Source: JBMOLK01 sp049325575
GTDB lineage: Bacteria > Bacillota > Clostridia > Acetivibrionales > Acetivibrionaceae
Assembly (NCBI GenBank): GCA_049325575.1
Contig: JBMOLK010000174.1
Coordinates: 1 to 64,000 of the forward strand
Reading direction: 5' to 3'
Length of the DNA stretch: 64,000 nucleotides
The translations under genes were made by a program, and so were the position numbers. Under the pieces are notes generated by a model. It saw nothing but the letters and a program-made list of their open reading frames with translations. It was not told the DNA's origin and did no database searches. Positions 26,875-36,296 of this stretch are shown here, piece by piece; position 1 is the first letter of the stretch; each line of letters starts with the position of its first letter.

Positions 26875-27303
26875 TCACCCGATCAAGCTTCTAAACGCTT
26901 TCTCAAACCTCACATCATCCTCTTTTGTTCTTTTCCCTGGACCGGATGTTCTGCCGCCTGCGCGGCGGACTTTCTGGGAAATATGCCTGTCAAACAAGAG
27001 ACTGTCAATATTGTCATTTGTATAAATAAGTCCGTTCTGGTTTATAACCTTGGCACCACGGGGAATTGACATAGCCGCAACGCCGTAGTCCTGGGTTACA
27101 ACAATATCACCCTTTGTGACCTTGTTTACCAGGACAAAATCAACCGAATCCCTGGATTTATCAACGGTTATTACCTCCGAGTATCCGTCATTTATAATAT
27201 GGCTTGTATCGATCAGCATTATAACAGGCAGGTTATATTCTTTTGCAACTTTTACAATAATGTTTTTTACAGGGCATGCGTCGGCATCCACAAGTATCTT
27301 CAT
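26875..27303 (-). CDS. UPF0178 (YaiI/YqxD) family protein
   Basis: This 142-residue protein has the family hallmarks: MKILVDADACPVKNII at the N-terminus, then DTSHI, SVDFVLVN, DIVVTQDYGVAAM and the basic C-terminal stretch RAGGRTSGPGKRTKEDDVRFEKAF. The fold is PIN/NYN-like, with an early Asp pair that suggests a nuclease-like metal site. The cellular role is not established. It is probably co-transcribed with the DUF896 gene. Confidence 0.93.
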   Translation of the reverse strand: MKILVDADACPVKNIIVKVAKEYNLPVIMLIDTSHIINDGYSEVITVDKSRDSVDFVLVNKVTKGDIVVTQDYGVAAMSIPRGAKVINQNGLIYTNDNIDSLLFDRHISQKVRRAGGRTSGPGKRTKEDDVRFEKAFRSLIG

Positions 27304-27424
27304 AGTTTATTCAACCCTTCACTTATCTTTGGTTACAGTATAATAAATTTAATTGTTATTTTCAAAGGTTTTATTGCCTTTTTGGTGGTATAATATTTAA
27401 TGTAATAAAAGGGAGGTTATTCAT

Positions 27425-28069
27425 TTGGGAAAATTACCCGTTAAGCTTTCATTTGGAGAAGAAGTAGCCAATGCAATAACCCATGGTGTTGCATCATTGG
27501 CAGTATTATTTGCTATTCCATTAGTATCCATTATTGCCTATAACAACGGAAGTACAGCTGATGTTGTTGGAGTAACAATTTTTTGCATATCCATTTTCCT
27601 TATGTTCCTGATGTCAACCATCTACCATGCTATGGAATACGAAACCAGACATAAAAGTGTAATGCGGATACTTGACCACATATTTATATATGTAGCTATT
27701 GCAGGCACCTACACCCCCATAGCAATTTCAGTAATTGGAGGGTGGCAGGCTGTTGTTATTCTCATTATCCAGTGGGTGATGGTACTGTTCGGTATACTGT
27801 ACAAATCCATTTCCCGGCGTTCAATGCCCAAGGTATCTCTTGTGATATACCTTGTAATGGGTTGGTCTTTGATTATTTTCATGCCACTTTTTATACAAAA
27901 AGCCAATCCGCTTTTGTTTTGGCTAATACTTGCCGGCGGAGCTTTATACTCTATAGGAGCTGTTATTTATGCAAAAAAAGGCTTCAAATACCACCATATG
28001 GTCTGGCACACTTTTGTTTTTCTGGGTGCACTCACCCATTTTATAGGTATATGCTTTTTCATGTATTAA
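27425..28069 (+). CDS. Hemolysin III / PAQR-type membrane protein
   Basis: This 214-residue, seven-helix protein has the HlyIII signature. The N-terminal FGEEVANAITHGV carries the first conserved Glu/His. STIYHAMEY follows, and the C-terminal HMVWHTFVFLGALTHFIGICFF has the His pair of the zinc-dependent PAQR core. The start is TTG with GGGAGG 8 nt upstream. Members may act as membrane hydrolases or in lipid homeostasis. The haemolysin label is historical. Confidence 0.92.
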   Translation: MGKLPVKLSFGEEVANAITHGVASLAVLFAIPLVSIIAYNNGSTADVVGVTIFCISIFLMFLMSTIYHAMEYETRHKSVMRILDHIFIYVAIAGTYTPIAISVIGGWQAVVILIIQWVMVLFGILYKSISRRSMPKVSLVIYLVMGWSLIIFMPLFIQKANPLLFWLILAGGALYSIGAVIYAKKGFKYHHMVWHTFVFLGALTHFIGICFFMY

Positions 28070-28170
28070 AGGTATTTCTATAATCCAGGCAAAAAATTTA
28101 TACCCAGGTTTTTGTCACCTATAACCTAAAGGTTGAATCAACAATGCATATTAACAGTAATCCAATATTG

Positions 28171-28200
28171 TTAACACTTTTGATTTGCTATTAATATAAT
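28171..28200 (+). promoter_or_regulatory. Promoter of the Dps gene
   Basis: TTAACA (28171-28176) and TATAAT (28195-28200) lie 18 bp apart, 35 bp upstream of the Dps ATG. No PerR-type box is evident. Confidence 0.55.
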
Positions 28201-28234
28201 ATATTGACATATCATTTAAGTGGGGGTATATATT

Positions 28235-28732
28235 ATGAATCTGGGACTTGATCCGGCTAAAACGCAGGAAGTCGTATGCGGTTTGAATCTTTATCTTGCG
28301 AATCTACATGTTCTATATGCAAAGCTTCATAACTATCATTGGAATGTTATAGGATGTAATTTCTTTGAGTTTCATGAGAAGCTTCAGGAGCTTTACGAGT
28401 TTGTAGGTGAAGAAATCGACAGGATTGCCGAGAGAATTTTAATGCTGGGATATAAGCCTGTGGCAAGTTTGTGCGATGCTCTAAAGATTGCCACCGTAAA
28501 AGAAATGCCAAGTGTCAATTATTCAGCTCAAACCATTGCATGCAGTGTTGTAAATGACTTCGTAATGGTTGTCAATCAGCTTAGAAGAGTTGCCGATATT
28601 GCAGGACAAATGAATGACGAATATACAATAGTCCTGTTGGGAGAAGCAATAGGATTCTACGAAAAACATATCTGGATGTTCCGTGCATACCTGATCGGCT
28701 GCTGTGGAGGTACTGGATACCGTGAAGAGTAG
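28235..28732 (+). CDS. dps: Dps-like ferritin-family protein
   Basis: This 165-residue four-helix protein has the Dps ferroxidase site residues in LHNYHWNVIGCNFFEFHEKLQELYEFVGEEIDRIAERIL (His, Asp and Glu pattern), then the late Glu/His in EAIGFYEKHIWMFRA. Dps dodecamers oxidise and store iron and protect DNA from peroxide. The C-terminus has a CC pair near GCCGGTG, which is unusual. The frame is open to a GTG at 28220, but GGGGG overlaps that region and is well placed for the ATG at 28235. Confidence 0.93.
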   Translation: MNLGLDPAKTQEVVCGLNLYLANLHVLYAKLHNYHWNVIGCNFFEFHEKLQELYEFVGEEIDRIAERILMLGYKPVASLCDALKIATVKEMPSVNYSAQTIACSVVNDFVMVVNQLRRVADIAGQMNDEYTIVLLGEAIGFYEKHIWMFRAYLIGCCGGTGYREE

Positions 28733-28738
28733 GTCAGT

Positions 28739-28767
28739 TAAGGACTGCGCACATTCCGCAGTCCTTA
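28739..28767 (+). terminator. Terminator between Dps and the DUF2339 gene
   Basis: TAAGGACTGCG and CGCAGTCCTTA pair around CACATTC, followed by TACCCTTTT. It can serve both convergent genes. Confidence 0.75.
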
Positions 28768-28785
28768 TACCCTTTTACGGAACCC

Positions 28786-31377
28786 TTACATCCCCTTTGT
28801 CTCACTTTCTCCTTTTGCCAGGTTCTGACCATCTCCACCTCTTAAGCCCATCTTCTTGCTATATGTCTGGTAAATATATGAAATAGCTATCAGTATTGCT
28901 CCAAAGGCAAAGTATGATAATATTTTCATCCATGTTTCAAGGAACGAAAGGTCATATATAAAAAGCTTTGCTGTAGAAAAAACCGATAACACAAGTCCAA
29001 ACCTTCTTATATATACATACTTCTTTGCAAAGCCGTATACTATGCACAAAAAGGCACCGCATACATATAAAATGCTAAAGATCATATTTAATTCCCCTAA
29101 ACCGAACTGAACATTAAGTACTGCGGTAACATTGGCAAGTAAGTAAATGGCCATTATCACAGGATAGTACTCAAGGTTTGATCTCCTCGATAATATATAA
29201 TCAAGCATAATACTTCTTATGTTAATGAACAAGTAGATATTGAAAGCAATCAGTATGGTTATTGCTGTAATGGAAAGACCCAGGCTTTCTTTGGGTAAAT
29301 AAATATCCGAGGAAATATTCAAACTTATAAGCACAAAATCAGCCAATATATGCATTGACACTGACAGAACCTTAACACCTTTATCAAGAACAAGCGGAAT
29401 CTTGATGATTGCATATCCAAGGCCAATTGTGACAAGTGCAAATATAACACCTTTGAAAAAGTCATCATAACTAGCAGTATAGAATGCATCCCCGCTTACC
29501 AGAGAATTGTAAAGCTTATTTGATGAATAAACAAGATAAATCCATACATTGATTACAGCAAAGTACTTAAGGAAGCCTGAAAGTTTTCCCCTGGCAGTAT
29601 ACTTCAGCATAATATCCCGTGCTGTATCCTTAAGGTAGATGTATGTAAGATAAACAAGACTTCCAATTACAATTGCATATCTAAAGTGGAAATGAGGAAC
29701 CCCCTGGCTTCCCGCATATATTTCATACCTGTAGAAATCAATTCCCAATACACCGATAAAGCAAAGAGCATAAACAATCCACCCTCCAAGCTCTATGTAT
29801 TTATACTTGTTCCTGTAACCATAAATTATAAGGAAAACTCCTTCAACGAGCCATCCAATTGCAAACCATTTAAGTCCCAACTGGAATGGAATCGCAATAA
29901 CGGCAAATGTGTAGGAAGTAAGGTAAAATAAGCCTTTTGCCATGGTCTCTTCCTTGATGTACCTTGAAACCAACCGGCCAAGACCTAAATATAAAAGACA
30001 AAACACTATGGAAATAATGCCGTCATAATCCTTGCTGGCAAGGCCGAAAAGTGAAAACACTGAAACACAGCTGACAAATGTGTTAAGACCTACAAGCACA
30101 ATATCAAGCGCCTTTAAAGTAATTTTATGCATTAAGGGGTATGCCATTGATACCGTAAGATACATCACAAAAGTTGCCATTACATAGCCCGACGCAGTAT
30201 AAACACCGTTATCCCACTTGTTTACGAAGCTAAACACCAGGAATACCATTGAAGGTACGTTAAGCGCAAAGCTTATATAGTTTACAACATGCCATTTCTT
30301 CTTTAAAGATATGATTAGCGTTATAAGATTTATCAAAAACAGGTAAACAAAAGCCCCAAAGTATTGATATTTTTCTCCCAGCCCATATACAAAAACATAT
30401 GTGAAGAAGGGAAGAAAACCGCCAATAATGGACAATGAACTGATAGTCATGGAATTATATCTTATAGAAAGCGCTACAGCCCCGGCAGTTATGAGAACCG
30501 AGAATCCAAGGGCTGTATTTAGATTTATAATGTCCAGGTTAAAGAAGCTGTGAAACACTGAAATATAGAGTATACCTATTCCCCCGCCGCAAAGTCCCAT
30601 AGCAAAGATATCTTTCCCCTTCCTTAAGAGGATTTCTCCTGCAACAATGAATATAAGCCCTCCAAGGAAAACAAAAGCCCCCTTCATCTCACTGGTAAAG
30701 TAGTTGGAATAAGCATATCTCATAAGAGTTGAAAATCCCACCAATAAAACCAGTATACCGATTTTATTAAGCCAGTTAAGTCCAATTTTGATTTCCAGGT
30801 TGTTATTCTTAATCCGCCTTTGTATGGTCTCCTGGTCAACCCCTTCGGCTTCCATCTCCTTATAGTATCTTTCTGCCTCTACCCTGTTTTCCTGCAGAGC
30901 GTTTTGAAACTTTGCCCTATGCTCCCTGATTTTATTCTGAATATTGGATCGTAGATTCTCTATTTGAATCTCTATTTCTCTGGAGTCGGAATTCAACTCT
31001 TTGCTGGCTATTTCCGCTATACGGTCGAGTCTTTCCCTTGTTCTCTGCTCAAATTTGAGTAAAGCCTGGCCTTCTTTTACAGCCTCGTCCCTAAAATATA
31101 TCCTTAATTTTTCTTTTGAGATCTTAAGTATATTAAGCTTTTCATCAAGCACCTGTTCACTTAAAGCTGTCTTAAGTCCGGAATTCTCATTTTTCAATTC
31201 CTTATTCGACTTATGGAGTTCTTCTATACTCTTCTTTAGGTCATCAATTTCTTTTTTCATGCGCCTGTTATTTTCAATGATACTGTCATTGTCAAAGTCC
31301 TTTACAAGGGCTTCATACTCCTGTGCAAATTTCTTTTGACTTTCAAGCAGTTCTTTTAGTTTCTGGCTGTAGTCCAT
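28786..31377 (-). CDS. DUF2339 polytopic membrane protein with coiled coil
   Basis: This protein of about 863 residues has an N-terminal coiled coil (about 1-190, rich in Glu/Lys/Leu heptads such as MKKEIDDLKKSIEELHKSNKELKNENSGL). More than 20 membrane helices follow, with the DUF2339 marker segments LNWLNKIGILVLLVGFSTLMRYAY, GLCGGGIGILYISVFHSFF and FAIGWLVEGVFLIIYGY. The function of the family is not established. The proteins are large membrane scaffolds seen in Bacteroidetes and Clostridia. The frame opens at a TTG at 31383; the ATG at 31377 has AAGGGGG at proper distance. Confidence 0.9.
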   Translation of the reverse strand: MDYSQKLKELLESQKKFAQEYEALVKDFDNDSIIENNRRMKKEIDDLKKSIEELHKSNKELKNENSGLKTALSEQVLDEKLNILKISKEKLRIYFRDEAVKEGQALLKFEQRTRERLDRIAEIASKELNSDSREIEIQIENLRSNIQNKIREHRAKFQNALQENRVEAERYYKEMEAEGVDQETIQRRIKNNNLEIKIGLNWLNKIGILVLLVGFSTLMRYAYSNYFTSEMKGAFVFLGGLIFIVAGEILLRKGKDIFAMGLCGGGIGILYISVFHSFFNLDIINLNTALGFSVLITAGAVALSIRYNSMTISSLSIIGGFLPFFTYVFVYGLGEKYQYFGAFVYLFLINLITLIISLKKKWHVVNYISFALNVPSMVFLVFSFVNKWDNGVYTASGYVMATFVMYLTVSMAYPLMHKITLKALDIVLVGLNTFVSCVSVFSLFGLASKDYDGIISIVFCLLYLGLGRLVSRYIKEETMAKGLFYLTSYTFAVIAIPFQLGLKWFAIGWLVEGVFLIIYGYRNKYKYIELGGWIVYALCFIGVLGIDFYRYEIYAGSQGVPHFHFRYAIVIGSLVYLTYIYLKDTARDIMLKYTARGKLSGFLKYFAVINVWIYLVYSSNKLYNSLVSGDAFYTASYDDFFKGVIFALVTIGLGYAIIKIPLVLDKGVKVLSVSMHILADFVLISLNISSDIYLPKESLGLSITAITILIAFNIYLFINIRSIMLDYILSRRSNLEYYPVIMAIYLLANVTAVLNVQFGLGELNMIFSILYVCGAFLCIVYGFAKKYVYIRRFGLVLSVFSTAKLFIYDLSFLETWMKILSYFAFGAILIAISYIYQTYSKKMGLRGGDGQNLAKGESETKGM

Positions 31378-31474
31378 AATCAACCCCCTTTTCCGATATA
31401 ATTATAATATCATATTTTTCCACCAGAAAATATAACCAAAAAATATCTCTATCTTAAATGCCTTTTATCTTTAT

Positions 31475-34297
31475 TTAAGTGTCTCCCATATAAAGTAAAG
31501 GGTTCTCATATTGTATTCCCAAATCATACTTTTGTTCTTTATTTGATGATGTATATTCCAGTCCTAATGAAAAATCTATCATATCCGCACACTCTGGAAA
31601 ATCTATCAAAGGATTCCTGTTACCTTGAAGCTCATAGATAGCCCTGTTACGGTGCTTTTCATACAGTGACACCGGAAACTCCCTATGCCACTTTAACAGC
31701 AGTTCTATATTAATTCTATCCTTTCTATCTTGCCTGATTACGCCAGGATACCTTAGTAGGAAGTACAGTGTTGCCCTTGCCACATTTCCCTTTCCGTGCT
31801 CAGGCTCAAACTTTTCACCCTCACCGTTACCGCAGTTAATTCTTATCTTTTCTTCATTACCTTCCGGGTTATAACCTGGAAAGTCATGGTATCCGTCATC
31901 GCTCCTGAAGCTGTTGCATTTGCTTTCACAGACATAGAGGTGATGAAGGTCTCCCTTCATAGGACTAGCATGATTGAACCATGACTGGGGGACAATATGT
32001 TCAACATTGTATCTTCCTATACCTTCAAACATCTGGGTTATCTCTTCTACGGCTGCCTCCGGCAAGCACTTTTCACCTACTTTTAACCCTTCATATGCCT
32101 GTTTTTTCTGTTTAGATATCTCATGGTCTTCTTTTATCAACTCTACCGGGTCTACTGATTTCCCCGAGTATATACTTTTTACAAGCCCGTCCTCTCTTAA
32201 ATCAACCCATGAATAAAGCTCTTTTTTACTTCTGTCATAGGAAAACAACACGCCATGGGTGTTATGTGACAATTCACTTAATGTTTTGAATAAAAGCTTT
32301 TTATCCCTTAAGTTAAAATGAATATTTTTGTAATATTCGTTTATTATAAGCTTATCCTTTTCTTCATCATAGTAGTTTCTCCGGTCTTCTTGAAGTCTAC
32401 TTTTATTAAGGCTTAGTCTTAATAATGTTCTTTCAACGTTTTCCTCGTCCTTTTGTATTTTGCGAATTTCAGGATGTATTTCATTACGCTTCTTATACTC
32501 ATAGTGTTCTTCTCCATTTTTATAGATAAGCCTTACTACTAGAGGTACATGGTCCGAAATATTCTTCACAAATTCCTTTATACTTTTATCCAGTCTTACT
32601 ATTGCTGCATCGTCTTCAGATATCCCCCCCAAATTCACATCTTTGCTTACTATTATATGGTCAATTAGCGAATGCCTGTTACCTACATAAGAAATATTGC
32701 CATCACCAGCATCATCTGTTGTTAATGTGAATAAATGCGGAGAATCTGTTAAGCTGTTTAAAACATCGCTGTCCAATTCCTGATTAAAATCTCCTCCAAG
32801 CACAACAGGAATGTCTTTAAAGCCTTCGTCCCTTCTTAAGTCGTTTATAATTACTGAAATAATATTGGCAGCAAGCTTCCTACGTGCGGTACTTACAGGA
32901 TCTCCAAAGGCTTTTAGATGCACTACTATCATTAGGAACTCTGCATCTTTCCCCTCTTCTTCCACACTACATTTTACAAACAACGGTTCCCTCTTTTTAG
33001 GAAATACATCTGCGCCCGTATCGGTTTTTGAACTAAGTATAGCTTTATATTTATCATTAATATCGTTTCTTAGTTCCACCTTTGTTGTCTCTATATCATA
33101 AAGCACTGCTAAATCCTGTGATCCCTCAGCATCAAGGCATACATAATCCATGTTCATGCCTCTTTTCTTTAATTCCTGTACCAGCTTATCCAGTGCCTTA
33201 TTCTCTACTTCCACAAGACCTAGTGCATCCATAGACAATTCTGCTACAATGTCAGCCACACCATGAACCCTTTTTTCATCAATATGGTTATTAAAGTTAC
33301 GTATATTCCAGAAGCCTATATCTGCAAATCTTTTGTTTCCTGTAAAGGAAGGTACTTCTACCTCTAAAAGATCCTGCTCATTTTGTATAAGACCATGTAC
33401 ATCAAATACACCTAAATAAGGAGAAGTACCTTCTATAGTATTTAAGACCTTGGTAGAGCCTTCATCTCCCTTATATGCATTTTTAGTAAGATGACTCACT
33501 ATTGCAGAAATACGTATTCCCTCATTTATGGCTACTTTTTTGTCTTCATTTTCATACCATCCCGCATGGTGGAGCGCTACAAGGTCCCACCTGTTATTGA
33601 ATACGGCAGAGCCTGATGAACCGGGTTCAGTATCAGTCTTGTAGTGTATGACCTTATCATATACATATGAGACTCTATTATCATGCAGTGCAATCTCCTT
33701 TTTCCTTCCACTGGGGTGCTGAATTATGTTTACTCTCTCTCCCCTTGTTATTACTGTTGGATTGCGCACCAGGGGAACAGGCTTAATGTCTCCTATTCCT
33801 TTTTCATCACACGATAATATTGTAAAGTCCAATTCGTCCTGCGGTGAGGTAATAAAAATACTTTCAGGCTTTAAGATTACCTTTACTGTCTCTTTACCTT
33901 CCTCGTAGTCAAACTCGGCAAAACTTTGTTCCGCTGTTTCCCTGTTTGAAATAACATGATTGTTGGTCATAATGATACCTTTAGCAATCAGAAACCCTGT
34001 TCCCATAGAATCGGGTGTTAAAATCCTGCAAACCGCTCTCGCCTTTTCTACACCTTTATATAGAAAATCAACAGGAAGCAAATCATTCTCTTTATTTATC
34101 TTTTCAAGAATAGCTTCTTCCGCTTCTTTTCTGTGGGCTTCTCCTTCATCCCATTCCTCACTATCCGGAGTTATACCGAGTATATCTAAGGCTCTTCTTT
34201 TAACAAGGTTTTTAAATACTTCGGGTTCTAAAGGCTTAACCCCTTGCAGGGCATGCTCTTTACCTCTTAGCGATATGAAATTGCTTTCTCTTACCAA
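31475..34297 (-). CDS. Trypsin-like protease fused to EEP and endonuclease-I nucleases
   Basis: This 940-residue protein has three intact catalytic units. A trypsin/V8-type protease spans about 85-270: His114 in NNHVIS, Asp157 in DELDFTI, Ser228 in GSSGSAV. An endonuclease/exonuclease/phosphatase domain spans about 325-592: WN at 330-331, Glu363/365, His460, Asp503-Asn505 in GGDFNQ, Asp546-His547, and SDH at 581-583. A helical linker leads to an endonuclease-I-like HNH domain at about 740-905: His767 in EHIVPQSW, DLHH at 783-786, Asn795, and the family ending NPLIDFPE. There is no signal peptide or membrane helix, so it is likely cytoplasmic. The start is TTG with AAGGAG upstream. It lies 15 nt after the subtilase gene. 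A protease-triggered nuclease effector is the likely reading. Confidence 0.88.
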   Translation of the reverse strand: MVRESNFISLRGKEHALQGVKPLEPEVFKNLVKRRALDILGITPDSEEWDEGEAHRKEAEEAILEKINKENDLLPVDFLYKGVEKARAVCRILTPDSMGTGFLIAKGIIMTNNHVISNRETAEQSFAEFDYEEGKETVKVILKPESIFITSPQDELDFTILSCDEKGIGDIKPVPLVRNPTVITRGERVNIIQHPSGRKKEIALHDNRVSYVYDKVIHYKTDTEPGSSGSAVFNNRWDLVALHHAGWYENEDKKVAINEGIRISAIVSHLTKNAYKGDEGSTKVLNTIEGTSPYLGVFDVHGLIQNEQDLLEVEVPSFTGNKRFADIGFWNIRNFNNHIDEKRVHGVADIVAELSMDALGLVEVENKALDKLVQELKKRGMNMDYVCLDAEGSQDLAVLYDIETTKVELRNDINDKYKAILSSKTDTGADVFPKKREPLFVKCSVEEEGKDAEFLMIVVHLKAFGDPVSTARRKLAANIISVIINDLRRDEGFKDIPVVLGGDFNQELDSDVLNSLTDSPHLFTLTTDDAGDGNISYVGNRHSLIDHIIVSKDVNLGGISEDDAAIVRLDKSIKEFVKNISDHVPLVVRLIYKNGEEHYEYKKRNEIHPEIRKIQKDEENVERTLLRLSLNKSRLQEDRRNYYDEEKDKLIINEYYKNIHFNLRDKKLLFKTLSELSHNTHGVLFSYDRSKKELYSWVDLREDGLVKSIYSGKSVDPVELIKEDHEISKQKKQAYEGLKVGEKCLPEAAVEEITQMFEGIGRYNVEHIVPQSWFNHASPMKGDLHHLYVCESKCNSFRSDDGYHDFPGYNPEGNEEKIRINCGNGEGEKFEPEHGKGNVARATLYFLLRYPGVIRQDRKDRINIELLLKWHREFPVSLYEKHRNRAIYELQGNRNPLIDFPECADMIDFSLGLEYTSSNKEQKYDLGIQYENPLLYMGDT

Positions 34298-34312
34298 TAT
34301 ATACCAGCTCCT

Positions 34313-35611
34313 TTACCTTACTCCCGCCAATTCTCTCTCTTCTACAACATTACCTGTCATCAGACTATGGCTTAGGGCTTTATAAGCGTTTACTCTCCCA
34401 CTTCCCACGTATTTGTCCGTCTGTATTTCATCTGCACTTTCCTTAAGAATTTTCATTACCTGTTCAAAGGTTAAATCAGGCTTTTTGGACAACAGCAGAG
34501 CCACCAGCCCGCTTACATGAGGTGCAGCCATTGACGTACCGTCCATATTAGTATAGCTATCACTATGAGCTTTGAGAGACAGGATATCTACCCCCGGAGC
34601 AGCAACATCTACCAGTTCATCGTAATTTGAAAATTCAGCTCTTTTATCGTTTGCATCTACTGCACCTACAGCTATGGTCTTGCTATAGTTTGCAGGGGAA
34701 TAGTACCTTGTTTCATCATTTTCATTCCCTGCTGAAAATACAGCTATGGCACCTTTTTCATAAACATAGTCCAAAGCCTGTTCTACTATAAGGTTTCTAG
34801 GTCTTCTTGAACGAGGTCCCCAACTGTTGCTTATTATTCTGGCACCATTGTCAACGGCATACTTTAACGCCCTGGCTAATACACTATCAAAAGCTTGGGG
34901 GAAAACCTTCAGAGCCATAATTTTTACCTTAGGGGCTACACCTATAACTCCCATTCCGTTATTCCCAACGGCCGCTATAGTTCCTGCTACATGAGTGCCA
35001 TGCAGGTCATAATCCATAGAATCTTCATCATCATCCGAAAAATCATAACCATATCTTCCATTTTCATCTTTCCACATATTCTCCTTCATATCAGGATGGT
35101 TATAATCAACACCTGTATCCAAAACTGCGACCACAACATCTTCACCCATGGTAATATCCCATACCTTCTCACACTGCATGTTTTTCAGCCCATAAAGCTC
35201 ATCATAGTGTATATCATTGGGTTTTTCATGCAGTGAGTTTAAATAGTTGAGTTCCGCATGTTCCACCCCATCATTTTTTCTTAGCTCGTCCAAAAGCTTT
35301 TCAAGGTCAACGTTTTCATCAACCTTAACTTCGTAGGTTCTGTAAAGCTTTTTTTCGGCATCACCCATATTTTTGTACTCGTTTTCAAAAACCTTTTCAT
35401 CATTCATATTTGCTTCCAAAGATGAAGGTGCTGCTGATCTAGCCTTCTTCACCACTGGCTCAATGTTGTGTAATCTCTGAATTTTAATTCCCATTGTACC
35501 TATGCTTTCATTGTTGTTTCGTGTCATTACATTGGCAGGGAGCACACTTCTAGGGTCAACGCCTTCCTTTAAGGATATCAGTACCGTATTTTTATCAGCT
35601 TTCTTATCCAT
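34313..35611 (-). CDS. Cytoplasmic subtilisin-like (S8) protease with prodomain
   Basis: This 432-residue protein has the catalytic triad Asp165 (VAVLDTGV), His204 (HGTHVAG) and Ser360 (DGTSMAAPHVSG), plus the oxyanion Asn296 (SAGNEN). An N-terminal stretch of about 130 residues looks like an I9-type inhibitory prodomain (YRTYEVKVDENVDLEKLLDELRKNDGVEHAELN). There is no signal peptide, so the protease should act inside the cell or leave by another path. It is the first gene of a pair with the trypsin-nuclease fusion; the short gap implies co-expression, and one may activate the other by cleavage. The prodomain suggests that it is made inactive. Confidence 0.93.
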   Translation of the reverse strand: MDKKADKNTVLISLKEGVDPRSVLPANVMTRNNNESIGTMGIKIQRLHNIEPVVKKARSAAPSSLEANMNDEKVFENEYKNMGDAEKKLYRTYEVKVDENVDLEKLLDELRKNDGVEHAELNYLNSLHEKPNDIHYDELYGLKNMQCEKVWDITMGEDVVVAVLDTGVDYNHPDMKENMWKDENGRYGYDFSDDDEDSMDYDLHGTHVAGTIAAVGNNGMGVIGVAPKVKIMALKVFPQAFDSVLARALKYAVDNGARIISNSWGPRSRRPRNLIVEQALDYVYEKGAIAVFSAGNENDETRYYSPANYSKTIAVGAVDANDKRAEFSNYDELVDVAAPGVDILSLKAHSDSYTNMDGTSMAAPHVSGLVALLLSKKPDLTFEQVMKILKESADEIQTDKYVGSGRVNAYKALSHSLMTGNVVEERELAGVR

Positions 35612-35771
35612 AAGCTTTCCTCCTATATTTTATTATACGTTTGTAGTTTTTCATTTTAGTAAAAATTTATATTAGCAATTAATTGTAGCAATCTAGCAAG
35701 TAATTATTGAAATATTTAGAATAAAAAAGTAGAATAATAAAATCAATAAAAAACTAAAAAGGTGGTTACAT

Positions 35772-36296
35772 ATGAATAAAAATCCAATTGCAACTGTTTC
35801 AATGGAAAGTGGTAATTCAATAAAAGTTGAGCTTTATCCTGAAGCTGCACCAAATACGGTTAACAACTTTATTTCCCTGGCTCGGGAAGGGTTTTATAAT
35901 GGTCTTATTTTTCACAGGGTTATCAAAAACTTTATGATCCAGGGAGGCTGTCCGAAAGGGATCGGTATCGGTGGTCCAGGTTACAGTATTAAAGGTGAGT
36001 TTGCGTCAAACGGCATTAATAATGATTTAAAGCATGAAAGAGGAGTTATATCCATGGCACGTTCTTCTCATCCTGATTCAGCGGGATCACAATTCTTTAT
36101 AATGCATAAGGACTCTCCTCATCTAGACGGCCAATATGCAGCCTTCGGAAAAGTGATCGAAGGAATGGAAGAAGTAGATAGAATCGCCGGCGTTAAAACA
36201 GACTACCAGGACAAACCGGTTGATAGTCAGAAGATATCCTCAATATCTATAGATTTGTTTGATTATGAATATAAAGAACCAGAAAAAATCGGATAA
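35772..36296 (+). CDS. Peptidyl-prolyl cis-trans isomerase, cyclophilin type
   Basis: This 174-residue cyclophilin has the conserved core: NFISLAREGFYNGLIFHRVIKNFMIQGG (catalytic Arg in FHRV), then ISMARSSHPDSAGSQFFIM and LDGQYAAFGKVIEGMEEVD. It isomerises Xaa-Pro bonds in the cytoplasm and assists folding. There is no signal peptide. AAGGTGG precedes the ATG. It diverges from the protease pair and ends before a strong hairpin terminator. Confidence 0.95.
   Translation: MNKNPIATVSMESGNSIKVELYPEAAPNTVNNFISLAREGFYNGLIFHRVIKNFMIQGGCPKGIGIGGPGYSIKGEFASNGINNDLKHERGVISMARSSHPDSAGSQFFIMHKDSPHLDGQYAAFGKVIEGMEEVDRIAGVKTDYQDKPVDSQKISSISIDLFDYEYKEPEKIG

Noticed and set aside
27374..27394. TTGCCT/TATAAT as the hemolysin III promoter
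   Set aside because: The boxes are only 9 bp apart.
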